From Gemmatimonadales bacterium (GTDB lineage Bacteria > Gemmatimonadota > Gemmatimonadetes > Gemmatimonadales > GWC2-71-9), in the NCBI GenBank assembly GCA_013812695.1, contig JACCSZ010000248.1:1-64000 (forward strand): a stretch of DNA of 64,000 bases, in the 5' to 3' direction. The first letter of the stretch is position 1, and the number at the start of each line of letters is the position of its first letter. The notes below the pieces were generated by a model, which did no database searches, was not told the DNA's origin, and saw only the letters and a program-made list of their open reading frames with translations. The position numbers were made by a program, and so were the translations under genes. Below are positions 55,751-64,000 of the stretch, piece by piece.

Positions 55751-56275
55751 ATGACAAGCGCTACGGGCCGCATGGAACACGCGGGCACTGCCGATCTAGC
55801 GCGGACGCTGGACGGCCTCGGCGAGAAGATCATTCGCTACGGCATGGTCGCGATCCTGCTGTGGGTCGGCGCATTGAAATTCGCAGCCTACGAGGCTGAG
55901 AGCATTCAGGGCCTGGTCGCCAACAGCCCGCTGGTGTCGTGGGGCTACAGCGTAATGAGCGTGCGGGGTTTTGCCGCGCTGATCGGCGTCATTGAGATCG
56001 CGCTGGGCTTGTTGATAGCGACGCGGCCGTTCGCGCCGAAACTGTCGGCGATCGGTAGCCTTGGCGTCATCGGCATGGCGCTCATCACGCTGACCTTTGT
56101 CCTCACGACGCCGGGCGTGTGGCAGCCGGGCTACGGTTTCCCCTACCTGTCCATGACCGGAGCGTTCTTGGCGAAGGACCTCCTGCTGCTCGGCGCGGCG
56201 GTCTGGACGGCGGGGGAGGCCTTACGGGCCGCCGGCACTCCGTCGCCAAGTACCCGGCAAGCGGGAATCGTCTAA
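55751..56275 (+). CDS. DUF417 membrane protein, copy 2
   Basis: 174 residues, intact. IIRYGMVAILLWVGALKFAAYEAESIQGLVANSPLVSWGY followed by SVRGFAALIGVIEIALGLLIATRP and LTTPGVWQPG, then AFLAKDLLLLGAAVWTAGEAL. About four predicted membrane helices. Closely resembles the upstream copy over nearly its full length. AAGGGAGA-like ribosome site ahead of ATG 55751. No catalytic motif recognised. Confidence 0.82.
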   Translation: MTSATGRMEHAGTADLARTLDGLGEKIIRYGMVAILLWVGALKFAAYEAESIQGLVANSPLVSWGYSVMSVRGFAALIGVIEIALGLLIATRPFAPKLSAIGSLGVIGMALITLTFVLTTPGVWQPGYGFPYLSMTGAFLAKDLLLLGAAVWTAGEALRAAGTPSPSTRQAGIV

Positions 56276-56394
56276 CTGAACCGGCGAGGGAGAGTTGCCC
56301 CGTCGAGGTGCTGTCAAAGCGTCGTCGATGGTAACGGCAGACGCACGGACACCCTCGGCTCACCAGCTCGGCGTAAACGAAGAAGGGAAAAGCG

Positions 56395-57006
56395 ATGAGC
56401 ACACGACTAGGAAGACTCAGCTCGCTAGCGATGTTTGGCTTGGTGCTTCTAGCGGGAGCGGCCTGTGGACCTCAACCCGGCGGCGGCACTGCCGACAGCG
56501 AGGCCATTGTCAAGACCGAGCCGGCGAAGCCCCCGAGCGACCGAGGCGATCAGGTTGTCACCGGCGGCGATCTGGCTTTCATGAACGACGCGGCCCCGGG
56601 CGGCATGGCCGAAGTGGCCCTGGGGCGCCTGGCTCTCAAGCAGGCGGCGAGTCCGGAGGTGAAACAGTTCGCCGAGCAAGTCATCGCCGACCACTCGAAG
56701 GCGGGCGAAGAGTTGAAGCAACTGGCCCAACAGAAGCAGGTCATGCTGCCGCAGGCGGTGAATCCAACGCACCAAGAGGCCATGGATAAACTGTCGCGGC
56801 TGAGCGGCGCGACGTTCGACCGGGCGTACGTCAAAGCGATGGTCGAGAATCACATGAAGGACGTAACGGCGTTCGAGTCGGTCGCCAAGGGGGCGGTCGA
56901 CGCCGACGTCAAGGCCTTCGCGGTAAAAACCTTGCCGACCCTCAGAGTGCACCTGGAGGAGATCCGCGGGATCGCTGCCGCAATGGGCGGGAAGGCAACG
57001 CCCTAA
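56395..57006 (+). CDS. DUF4142 lipoprotein
   Basis: 203 residues; signal ends in GAAC (Cys24). The mature domain reads DLAFMNDAAPGGMAEVALGRLALKQ, QFAEQVIADHSKAGEELKQLA and FDRAYVKAMVENHMKDVTAFE, the DUF4142 pattern, a ferritin-like helical bundle of unknown role. Preceded by GAAGGG at a good distance from ATG 56395. Third ferritin-like-fold protein in this stretch. Confidence 0.82.
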   Translation: MSTRLGRLSSLAMFGLVLLAGAACGPQPGGGTADSEAIVKTEPAKPPSDRGDQVVTGGDLAFMNDAAPGGMAEVALGRLALKQAASPEVKQFAEQVIADHSKAGEELKQLAQQKQVMLPQAVNPTHQEAMDKLSRLSGATFDRAYVKAMVENHMKDVTAFESVAKGAVDADVKAFAVKTLPTLRVHLEEIRGIAAAMGGKATP

Positions 57007-57077
57007 CCGGGCTCGTGCAGTCAGGTCGCGGGAGACCGTGACCGGATGACGGGCGGAGAACGGGGAAAGAACGCATC

Positions 57078-57614
57078 ATGGTCGAGCAACTGAAGCAACC
57101 ACGGGCTCTAAGACAAGCCGGAAGCGTGCAGGAAGTGATCGCCGGTTATAACGGCGGGGATGAGATGCCGCTCGTCCCCTACGCAGGAATCATGGGGGTC
57201 TACACCGCGGCCTTCGCGGGCTTGCTGCTGGCCGCACGCTCCCCCGGCCGCCGCTTGCCCGAGCGCATCCCTACCACCGATCTGGCGTGGCTCGGCGTCG
57301 CCACCTACAAGCTGAGCCGCCTCATCAGCAGCGACCGGGTGACGAGCCCGCTCCGCGCCCCGTTCACCGAATACATCGAACCGGCGGGCGCGAGCGAGGT
57401 CAAGGAGCAAGTGCGGGGCACCGGGATTCGGCGCGCCATCGGCGATCTGCTGACGTGTCCGTACTGCCTCGGCCCGTGGGTGGCGACCGCGCTGGGCTTC
57501 GGGTTGGTGCTCACGCCGCGCACCACCCGCTTGATCGGCGGCATCTTGGCCGCTGCCGCCGTTTCCGACGCCCTGAATCACGCGACCATGGCCATCAAGA
57601 AGCGCGAAGGATGA
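57078..57614 (+). CDS. DUF1360 membrane protein
   Basis: 178 residues. Membrane helix near 35-53 (PYAGIMGVYTAAFAGLLLAA), a KLSRLISSDRVTSPLRAPF segment and the DUF1360 signature LLTCPYCLGPWVATALGFGL, followed by a further helix. The two Cys of TCPYC are conserved in the family. Unknown function; sporulation relatives exist in Firmicutes but no sporulation context is present here. ATGA overlap with the SDR gene downstream. Confidence 0.78.
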   Translation: MVEQLKQPRALRQAGSVQEVIAGYNGGDEMPLVPYAGIMGVYTAAFAGLLLAARSPGRRLPERIPTTDLAWLGVATYKLSRLISSDRVTSPLRAPFTEYIEPAGASEVKEQVRGTGIRRAIGDLLTCPYCLGPWVATALGFGLVLTPRTTRLIGGILAAAAVSDALNHATMAIKKREG

Positions 57615-58606
57615 TCGCCCGCCCATCGGAAGTCGTCGTCATCACCGGTGCGTCGGCGGGGGTGGGGCGCGCCACCGTGCGCGAGTTCGCCCGGCGCCGC
57701 GCGAGCATCGGTCTCATAGCGCGCGGCCCGGATGGACTGGAGGCCGCGCGGCGGGAGGTGGAGGCGGCGGGGGGTCGCGCGCTCGTGCTGCCGGCGGACG
57801 TCGCCGATGCGGCCGCCGTCGAGCAGGCGGCGGCCCGCGTGGAGGACGAACTGGGCCCCATCGACGTGTGGATCAACAACGCGACCACGTCGGTGTTTTC
57901 CCCGATCAAGGAGATGCTGCCCGAAGAGTTCAAGCGGGTGACCGAAGTGACGTATCTCGGCGTGGTGTACGGCACCCAGGCCGCGCTCAAGCGCATGTTG
58001 CCGCGGGACCGGGGGACCATCCTGCAAGTCGGCTCCGCGCTGGCGTACCGCGCCATCCCGCTGCAGTCCGCGTACTGCGCGGCGAAGCACGCGATTCAGG
58101 GTTTTACCGAGTCGCTCCGATGCGAGTTGATCAACGACCGGTCCCGCGTGCACGTCACCAGTGTCAATCTGCCGGCGGTGAACACCCCGCAGTTCGGCTG
58201 GAACAAGAGCCGCCTGCCGAATCATCCACAGCCGGTGCCGCCGATCTACCAGCCCGAAGTGGCCGCGGAGGCGATCTACTTCGCGGCGCACGCCCGGCGC
58301 CGCGAGTTGAACGTCGGCATGCCGACCGTCGTCGCGATCTACGGCAACAGAATCGCGCCCGGTCTGGGCGACTACTACCTCGGCTGGCAGGGCTACGACT
58401 CGCAGCAGACCGACGAACCCATCGATCAGCACCGGCCCACCAACCTGTGGAAGCCGGTCGCCGGCGATCGCGGGGCGCACGGCATCTTCGACGACCGGGC
58501 GTCGGCTACCAGCCCGCAGTTGTGGGCGAACATGAATCGCGGCTGGCTCGCGGTCGCGGGGATCGCCGGCCTGGCGTGCGCCGCGCTCGTGGGCAGGAAG
58601 GGCTGA
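57611..58606 (+). CDS. Short-chain dehydrogenase/reductase with C-terminal membrane anchor
   Basis: 331 residues. SDR core with VVITGASAGVGRATV, WINNAT, catalytic Ser (GSALAYR) and Tyr-Lys in SAYCAAKHAI. An ~80-residue extension with YYLGWQGYDSQQTDEP ends in a hydrophobic helix GWLAVAGIAGLACAALVG and a short basic tail, implying membrane attachment. Cofactor NAD(P); substrate not evident. ATG 57611 overlaps the DUF1360 stop. It is followed by the GH39 gene 9 bp later. Confidence 0.82.
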   Translation: MIARPSEVVVITGASAGVGRATVREFARRRASIGLIARGPDGLEAARREVEAAGGRALVLPADVADAAAVEQAAARVEDELGPIDVWINNATTSVFSPIKEMLPEEFKRVTEVTYLGVVYGTQAALKRMLPRDRGTILQVGSALAYRAIPLQSAYCAAKHAIQGFTESLRCELINDRSRVHVTSVNLPAVNTPQFGWNKSRLPNHPQPVPPIYQPEVAAEAIYFAAHARRRELNVGMPTVVAIYGNRIAPGLGDYYLGWQGYDSQQTDEPIDQHRPTNLWKPVAGDRGAHGIFDDRASATSPQLWANMNRGWLAVAGIAGLACAALVGRKG

Positions 58607-58615
58607 AGGCCAACC

Positions 58616-60049
58616 GTGCCAGACTTTTCATGCCGGCTGTCCGAGATTGCCGCGCCCCTCGAGCATTTCTGGGAGCACACCGTCGGCAGCGATCACGCGA
58701 CCGTCGCCCTGCGCGCCGACTGGCAGGCGCAACTGCGGCGCTGTCACGAGGAGCTGGGCTTTCGGTACGTCCGCTTTCATGGGCTGCTCTCGGACGACGT
58801 GGGCACGCTCATCGACCACGACGACGAGCCGCTCTATTCCTTCTTCAACGCCGATCGAATCGTCGACTTCCTGCTTTCGATCGGCATGCGGCCGTTCGTC
58901 GAGCTGAGCTTCATGCCCGAGGCGTTGGCGTCGGGGTACACGACGGTGTTTCACTACAAGGGCAACGTCACCCCGCCCAAGGACTACAAGCAGTGGGCGG
59001 CGCTGATGGTGAAGCTGGTGGGGCACTGGGTCGAGCGTTACGGCCGGGAGGAAGTCAAAGAATGGTTCTTCGAGGTGTGGAACGAGCCCAACCTGCCGGC
59101 GTTCTGGAAGGGCTCCCAGGCGGACTACTTCACGCTGTACCGTCACACCGTCGAAGCGATCAAGAGCGTGGACCCCGCGCTCAAGGTCGGCGGGCCGGCC
59201 ACGGCGAAGAACGAATGGATCGAGGAGTTTCTGGCGTTCTGCGACAAGAAGAAGCTGCCGGTCGATTTCGTCAGCACCCACCACTATCCGACGGACGCGC
59301 TCGGCAACGAGTCCGACGACACCGAGACCCAACTCGCCACCAGCCGGCGCGGCATCCTGCGCGAACAAGCCCAGGACTCCTTTCGGCGGGCCCGGGGCGT
59401 CCCCGTCTACTACACGGAATGGAACGCGTCCTCCAACCCGCGCGATCTGCTGCACGACGGTCCGTACGCCGCGGCGTTCGTCGCCAAGACGATCATGGAC
59501 GCACACGGGCTGGTCAAAGGTTACAGCTTCTGGACCTTCACCGACATCTTCGAGGAGAACTACTTCCCCTCCGTGCCGTTTCACGGCGGCTTCGGCCTGC
59601 TCACCCTGCACGGCGTGCCGAAGCCGGCGTACCGCGCCTATGAGCTCCTGCACCGGCTCGGCACGGAACAACTGGTGGTCGATGGCCTGCACGAGACCGT
59701 CAATGCCTGGGCGGTCCGGCAGGACGACTCCGTCACCGTGCTGCTGACCAATCACGCGCTGCCCCGCCATTCGATCAAGGTCGAGCCGGTCACCGTGCGA
59801 CTCCGCGAGGCGCGAGAGCCCCGACAGGTGCATCTCGAGCGCATCGACGAGACCCACGCCAACCCCGCACGCGTGTGGCGGGAAATGGGCGCGCCCGAGT
59901 ACCTGAGCACGCTGCAGCTCGAACAGTTGCAGGCGGTGTCGCGCATGGTCCCCGAACCGCTGGCGTGGAAGTACGAGAATGGCGTCGTGCAACTCGAGCT
60001 CGACCTGCCGCCGCACGCGGTCGCGGCCATCACCATCACCTTCGCCTAG
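58616..60049 (+). CDS. Glycoside hydrolase family 39-like protein
   Basis: 477 residues. Clan-A barrel with HEELGFRYVRFHGL, the acid/base Glu157 in VWNEPNLPAFWK and the nucleophile Glu268 in YYTEWNAS, as in beta-xylosidases and alpha-iduronidases. A C-terminal beta domain (NAWAVRQDDSVTVLLTNHA). No signal peptide is seen, so it may act in the cytoplasm. GTG 58616 has GAAGG 7 nt upstream. The GH39 specificity is not settled by sequence. Confidence 0.85.
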   Translation: MPDFSCRLSEIAAPLEHFWEHTVGSDHATVALRADWQAQLRRCHEELGFRYVRFHGLLSDDVGTLIDHDDEPLYSFFNADRIVDFLLSIGMRPFVELSFMPEALASGYTTVFHYKGNVTPPKDYKQWAALMVKLVGHWVERYGREEVKEWFFEVWNEPNLPAFWKGSQADYFTLYRHTVEAIKSVDPALKVGGPATAKNEWIEEFLAFCDKKKLPVDFVSTHHYPTDALGNESDDTETQLATSRRGILREQAQDSFRRARGVPVYYTEWNASSNPRDLLHDGPYAAAFVAKTIMDAHGLVKGYSFWTFTDIFEENYFPSVPFHGGFGLLTLHGVPKPAYRAYELLHRLGTEQLVVDGLHETVNAWAVRQDDSVTVLLTNHALPRHSIKVEPVTVRLREAREPRQVHLERIDETHANPARVWREMGAPEYLSTLQLEQLQAVSRMVPEPLAWKYENGVVQLELDLPPHAVAAITITFA

Positions 60050-60076
60050 CGGCAGGGAATCCGAAGGGAGCACCAG

Positions 60077-61405
60077 GTGACAGCGAGAGCGCCGGCGAAG
60101 ACGACCAAGCAGCAGCAGTCCATGACGGACGCGGAGCTGGCCGATCTCCAGAAGAGCACCTTCGGGTATTTTCTCAAGGAGACCAACCCCGCGAACGGCA
60201 TGGTGCCGGACAGCACGAAGGAGCACGCGGCAGCCAGTATCGCCGCCATCGGGTTCGCGCTGACGGCCTATCCCGTGGCCGTAGAGCGCGAGTATCTGAC
60301 GCGTGGCGAGGCCATCGGGCGGGTGCTCACGACCCTCCGGTTCTTCTGGAACGGCCCGCAGGGCACCGGGCCCGACGCGATCGGCTATCAGGGGTTCTAC
60401 TATCATTTTCTGCTGATGGCGACGGGCCAACGGGCACCGGACGCCGAGCTGTCGACCATCGACACGGCCTTCCTGATTGCCGGTGCGCTCACGGCCGCGC
60501 AATTCTTCGACCGGGACACGCCGGAGGAGCAGGAGATTCGCACGCTCGCCGATGCCCTCTACGCGCGCGTGGACTGGCAGTGGGCGCAGAACGGGCGGCT
60601 CAAGGTGTCGCACGGGTGGAAGCCGGAGACGGGCTTCATCAAGCATTGGTGGGATGGCTACACCGAAGCGCTCATTCTGTATGCGCTCGGACTGGGCTCG
60701 CCGACCCATCCTCTGCCCGCGGCCAGCTACGCGGCGTGGGCCGAGAGCTATCGGTGGACGAAGCTGTATGACATCGAATTCCTGTACGCCGGCCCGCTGT
60801 TCGTCCATCAGCTCTCGCACGTCTGGATCGACTTTCGCGGCATCCAGGACGAGTACATGCGCGGGAAGGGCATCGACTACTTCGAGAACAGCCGCCGCGC
60901 CGCGTACGTGCAGCAGCAGTACGGGATCCGCAATCCGAAAGGCTTCGCCGGCTACGGGGAGTACAGTTGGGGCATCACGGCGAGCGACGGCCCCGGGCCC
61001 GCCAGGCGGACCGTCCGCGGCCGCCCCAGGACGTTCTACGATTACAAGGCGCGCGCCATCCCGACGGGGCCGGACGACGGCACGCTCGCGCCGTGGGCGG
61101 TGGTGGCCTCGTTGCCGTTCGCCCCGGAGCTGGTACTGCCGACCATCAAGTACTTCGACGAGAAGTTTCCGGAGATGACGAGCGAGTACGGCTTCAAGTG
61201 CAGCTACAACCCCACCTTCTCGAACGGCGCGAGCGGCGCGAGCTGGATTTCACAGGGCTACTACGGACTCGATCAAGGCCCCATCGTCATGATGATCGAG
61301 AATTACCGTTCGGGGCTCACCTGGCGCCTGCTGCGGCAGTGTCCCTACATCCGCATGGGCTTGCGGCGCGCGGGCTTTACCGGCGGTTGGCTCACGCGAG
61401 AGTAG
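60077..61405 (+). CDS. Glucoamylase-like protein (GH144-type)
   Basis: 442 residues of the glycoamylase-like family that includes beta-1,2-glucanases. TFGYFLKETNPANGMVPDST begins the domain; IDTAFLIAGALTAAQFF, KHWWDGYTEALILYALGLGSP and the C-terminal GASWISQGYYGLDQGPIVMMIENY follow. The catalytic residue cannot be assigned with certainty. No secretion signal is apparent. GTG 60077 with GGGAG upstream. The neighbouring GH39 suggests concerted glycan breakdown. Confidence 0.8.
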   Translation: MTARAPAKTTKQQQSMTDAELADLQKSTFGYFLKETNPANGMVPDSTKEHAAASIAAIGFALTAYPVAVEREYLTRGEAIGRVLTTLRFFWNGPQGTGPDAIGYQGFYYHFLLMATGQRAPDAELSTIDTAFLIAGALTAAQFFDRDTPEEQEIRTLADALYARVDWQWAQNGRLKVSHGWKPETGFIKHWWDGYTEALILYALGLGSPTHPLPAASYAAWAESYRWTKLYDIEFLYAGPLFVHQLSHVWIDFRGIQDEYMRGKGIDYFENSRRAAYVQQQYGIRNPKGFAGYGEYSWGITASDGPGPARRTVRGRPRTFYDYKARAIPTGPDDGTLAPWAVVASLPFAPELVLPTIKYFDEKFPEMTSEYGFKCSYNPTFSNGASGASWISQGYYGLDQGPIVMMIENYRSGLTWRLLRQCPYIRMGLRRAGFTGGWLTRE

Positions 61406-61409
61406 ACTG

Positions 61410-61910
61410 ATGGTAGGGAGGTCCAAGGATCTCGGCGTGCCGCACCCGCCGGAAGTCGGGCTCGGGAGGGTCATCCTCAGCGGGTTGATCGCCGGGCTCG
61501 TCGCCACCGGAGCCAAGACGCTGTGCGAGGTCATCTCGCCCCCGCGTCCTCCCGGCGTGCTTTCTCCACTGGGCAACGCGCTCGACGCGGTCTCCCTCAG
61601 CCTCACAGGGATGCCCGATCGGGCGAAGGCGGTGTCGGAGCCGGCCGTCCATTTACTGTTCGGCACGCTGGCCGGCGGTGCCTTTGCCGGGATCGAGCGC
61701 CACGTGCCGCAGATTCGTGCCGGCTACGGAGCGCTCTTCGGTGTCTCGTTCTGGCTCCTGGTTCATGAAGGCGTGCTGCCGTGGCTGGGATTGTCGCCCA
61801 CACCGGCGCAGATGACCGTCCGGGAGCAGCGGAACGAGCTGGTTTCCCACACGGTCTTCGGCGTCGTGCTCGAGTCGGTTCGCCGCGCCCTCCTCCGGAC
61901 ACGGGGGTGA
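61410..61910 (+). CDS. DUF1440 (YagU-like) membrane protein
   Basis: 166 residues. Hydrophobic segments GLGRVILSGLIAGLVATGAKT, LLFGTLAGGAFAGIE and LFGVSFWLLVHEGVLPWLGL with the C-terminal ELVSHTVFGVVLE. The YagU family is an inner-membrane protein of unclear role in acid stress. Begins 4 nt after the previous stop, so it is in the same operon. Confidence 0.78.
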   Translation: MVGRSKDLGVPHPPEVGLGRVILSGLIAGLVATGAKTLCEVISPPRPPGVLSPLGNALDAVSLSLTGMPDRAKAVSEPAVHLLFGTLAGGAFAGIERHVPQIRAGYGALFGVSFWLLVHEGVLPWLGLSPTPAQMTVREQRNELVSHTVFGVVLESVRRALLRTRG

Positions 61911-61946
61911 CCCCGTGGTGCCTGCCCCGCCGGCATCGGGACCCTG

Positions 61947-63494
61947 ATGCCGGCTGAGTCCTACGACGTCATCATCATCGGCACCGGGGCGGGCGGCGGC
62001 ACGCTGGCCCAGCGCCTGGCGCCGAGCGGCAAGCGCATTCTCATCCTCGAGCGCGGGGGTTTCCTCCCCCGCGAGAAGCAGAACTGGGATTCCACCGCGG
62101 TGTTCCAGGACATGCGCTACCACACCTCCGAACAGTGGTACGACGCCGAGGGCAAGAGCTTCAGGCCGCACACCGGCTACTTCGTGGGCGGCAACACCAA
62201 GGTCTACGGCGGCGCCATGTTCCGGTTGCGTGAACGCGACTTCGAGACCGTCCAGCACCGCGGCGGCGTCTCGCCGGAATGGCCGGTCAAGTATCGCGAT
62301 TTCGAGCCCTACTATCGCCAGGCCGAGCTGCTCTACGACGTCCACGGCCAACGCGGCGTCGATCCCACGGAGCCGCCGATGAGCGCGGATTATCCTTTCC
62401 CGCCGTTCGCCCACGAACCCCGCATCCAGGAGCTGCACGATCGATTGCAGGAGCACGGCCATGTGCCCTTCCCGGTTCCGCTCGCCCTCAAGCGCGACGA
62501 TCGCGACCCGCTCCACAGTCCGTGCATCCGCTGCAGCACGTGCGACGGGTTTCCCTGCCTGATCGACGCGAAAGCGGACGCCGACCTGAACGGCATCCGG
62601 CCCGCGCTGCGGCATCCGGACGTCACGCTCGAGCTGAACGCCAAGGTGACCCGGCTCCGCGCCGACCGGAGCGCGCGCGAAGTCTCCGCCGTCGAGGCGG
62701 ACGTGAACGGCGTGGCGCATCGCTTCTACGGGGACCTCGTGGTGGTCGCCGCCGGCGCCATCAACTCCGCCGCGCTGCTACTCCGCAGCGCTTCGGACAA
62801 ACATCCTCACGGGTTGGCGAACTCCTCGGACCAGGTCGGGCGCAATTACATGCGTCACCTCAACGGCGCGATGCTCGGGCTGAGCCGGCAGCGCAATCCC
62901 GTCGTCTTCCAGAAGACCCTGGCGCTGAACGACTACTACTGGGGCGAGGCGGACTTTCCCTTCCCGATGGGACATATCCAACTGCTGGGCAAGACCGACC
63001 GGGGGCTCCTCGCGGCCGACGCGCCATGGTTTGCGCCGGGGTTCGCGCTCGATCAGATGGCCCGGCACTCGGTCGATTGGTGGGTCACGGCGGAGGATCT
63101 TCCGCACCCGGGCAACCGCGTCATGGTCGGGCGGGACGGGGCCATTCACCTGCAGCAGCGCGATCGATACTACGAGCACTTCGACCGGCTGGTGGCACGC
63201 TGGAAGCGCGAGTTGAAGGCGGTCGATGCCGCCAGCCGGAGGCTTCCCCTCTCGCTCTACCTGTTCAAGAAGATCCCGGCGATGGGCGTGGCCCATCAGA
63301 ACGGGACCTGCCGGTTCGGGGACGATCCCCGGACCTCGGTACTGAATGCCTTCTGCCAGACCCATGACGTGGACAATCTCTACGTCGTCGACGGCAGTTT
63401 CTTCTGCTCCAGCGGCGCGGTGAACCCGTCGCTCACCATCGCCGCGAACGCGTTGCGGGTGGGTGATCATCTCCTGGAACGGCTCGGCCATTAG
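61947..63494 (+). CDS. GMC-family FAD oxidoreductase with a four-cysteine cluster
   Basis: 515 residues. The N-terminal FAD motif YDVIIIGTGAGGGTLAQRL and a C-terminal DNLYVVDGSFFCSSGAVNPSLTIA are GMC hallmarks. The active-site His is likely in GVAHQNGTCRFG. Between them lies CIRCSTCDGFPC with Cys193, Cys196, Cys199 and Cys204, absent from classical GMC enzymes and a possible metal or Fe-S site. It probably oxidises a sugar or alcohol. No signal peptide. Its 37-bp spacer after the DUF1440 gene suggests the same operon. Confidence 0.85.
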   Translation: MPAESYDVIIIGTGAGGGTLAQRLAPSGKRILILERGGFLPREKQNWDSTAVFQDMRYHTSEQWYDAEGKSFRPHTGYFVGGNTKVYGGAMFRLRERDFETVQHRGGVSPEWPVKYRDFEPYYRQAELLYDVHGQRGVDPTEPPMSADYPFPPFAHEPRIQELHDRLQEHGHVPFPVPLALKRDDRDPLHSPCIRCSTCDGFPCLIDAKADADLNGIRPALRHPDVTLELNAKVTRLRADRSAREVSAVEADVNGVAHRFYGDLVVVAAGAINSAALLLRSASDKHPHGLANSSDQVGRNYMRHLNGAMLGLSRQRNPVVFQKTLALNDYYWGEADFPFPMGHIQLLGKTDRGLLAADAPWFAPGFALDQMARHSVDWWVTAEDLPHPGNRVMVGRDGAIHLQQRDRYYEHFDRLVARWKRELKAVDAASRRLPLSLYLFKKIPAMGVAHQNGTCRFGDDPRTSVLNAFCQTHDVDNLYVVDGSFFCSSGAVNPSLTIAANALRVGDHLLERLGH

Positions 63495-63501
63495 CGCGCC
63501 G

Positions 63502-64000
63502 GTGCGACGCCTGGCGCTCGGTCTGTGCGTGCTCGCCTCCGCGTTGGCCGCCGCCTTCGCGGCCCCGACGGTCGAGATCACGGCGATCGAAGTGACGGTC
63601 GCGGACCTTCCGCGGGCGCTCGCGTTCTACACCGATGTCCTGCAGTTCCAGGTGGTGGCGCGGGCGGAGGAGGCGGGACTGGCCACGGCCCGCCTCAGGC
63701 TGGGTGAGGAGACGCTGATCCTCCGGGACTTCGCCGCGAACGGCCGGGCGATTCCCGCCAACCTTTCCGCCAATGACCGCTCGTTTCAGCATATCGCGAT
63801 CGTCGTCGGTGACATGGCGGCGGCCCATGCCCACCTGCTCCGCCACCGCACGCGCATCGTGTCCACCGGGGTTCAGCGGCTGCCGGAGTGGAACTTCGAC
63901 GCGGCCGGCATTCGCGCGCTCTACTTCCGCGACCCGGATGGTCATTTCCTCGAGCTGATCCAGTTCCCGGACGATAAAGGCGAGCCACGCTGGCACCGCC
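63502..64000 (+). CDS. Exported VOC-fold (glyoxalase/dioxygenase-type) protein, cut by window edge
   Basis: The frame from GTG 63502 runs open to the window edge (166 codons plus one base). A signal peptide (LALGLCVLASALAAAFAA) precedes a VOC domain: EITAIEVTVADLPRALAFYTDVLQFQVV, RSFQHIAIVVGDM and YFRDPDGHFLELIQF. The first metal position reads Glu/Thr rather than His in the first strand, the others (His, Glu) are present. It starts 7 nt after the GMC gene and may be its partner. Substrate unknown. Confidence 0.78.
   Translation, partial: MRRLALGLCVLASALAAAFAAPTVEITAIEVTVADLPRALAFYTDVLQFQVVARAEEAGLATARLRLGEETLILRDFAANGRAIPANLSANDRSFQHIAIVVGDMAAAHAHLLRHRTRIVSTGVQRLPEWNFDAAGIRALYFRDPDGHFLELIQFPDDKGEPRWHR

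Overview
The window is about 64 kb of high-GC bacterial chromosome, densely coded, with no rRNA, tRNA, IS element, prophage or CRISPR array that I can see. Gene content fits a soil or sediment heterotroph, and my best guess is a Gemmatimonadota member. That guess rests on several things: many secreted lipoproteins (DUF2911, DUF4142, Ig-like metalloprotease), Tat-exported ferritin-like proteins, a HEAT/HD-GYP pair inside trp genes, and GTG/ATG starts that overlap the preceding stop by 4 nt (ATGA or GTGA) at about 20 junctions. The phylum call is inference; no rRNA or marker tree was available.

Region 1 (1-7.9 kb) is a minus-strand operon sga-mcl-(hairpin repeat)-mtkA-mtkB-hprA-ppc, with a divergent glycerate 2-kinase. 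Together these are the characteristic enzymes of the serine cycle: serine-glyoxylate aminotransferase, hydroxypyruvate reductase, glycerate kinase, PEP carboxylase, malate-CoA ligase and malyl-CoA lyase. No C1-tetrahydrofolate genes are present. A palindrome sits inside the predicted sga promoter, beside the kinase start.

Region 2 (7.9-21.5 kb) is a long minus-strand supra-operon: trpC-trpF-trpB-HEAT protein-HD-GYP protein-trpA-MCP/GAF protein-folK-panB-panC-yqeK-LytR_C. Tryptophan, folate and pantothenate synthesis are thus interleaved with signalling proteins. lexA is divergent from trpC and convergent with trpD. A hairpin repeat lies between lexA and trpD and encodes the C-terminal tail of TrpD.

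Region 3 (21.6-37.6 kb, plus strand) runs truA-HtrA protease-purB-purC-psd-pssA-purS-purQ-zinc ribbon-purL-purF-ppdK. A small WYL gene on the other strand follows, then purE-purK. It combines most of IMP/AMP synthesis with phosphatidylethanolamine synthesis and pyruvate phosphate dikinase.

Region 4 (37.6-48.4 kb) holds a DUF2911 protein, a class V aminotransferase, and a leishmanolysin-like lipoprotein with a small partner. tmRNA (ssrA) follows, with a convergent terminator and an octamer repeat at its promoter. Next come GGDEF-corA-larB-dus as one minus-strand operon, then two tandem GntR-type paralogues.

Region 5 (48.6-64 kb, plus strand) is accessory in character. It holds an AraC regulator, a quinone-oxidoreductase-like enzyme, a beta-propeller lipoprotein, an unknown lipoprotein and two Tat-exported ferritin-like proteins. 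These are followed by two tandem DUF417 membrane proteins (the first apparently frameshifted at its 5' end) and DUF4142 and DUF1360 proteins. The last run is SDR, GH39, a glucoamylase-like (GH144-type) protein, a DUF1440 membrane protein, a GMC oxidoreductase with a four-cysteine cluster, and a VOC protein cut by the window edge. This last region looks like an envelope/stress and carbohydrate-oxidation locus and is the part most likely to hold undescribed biology.
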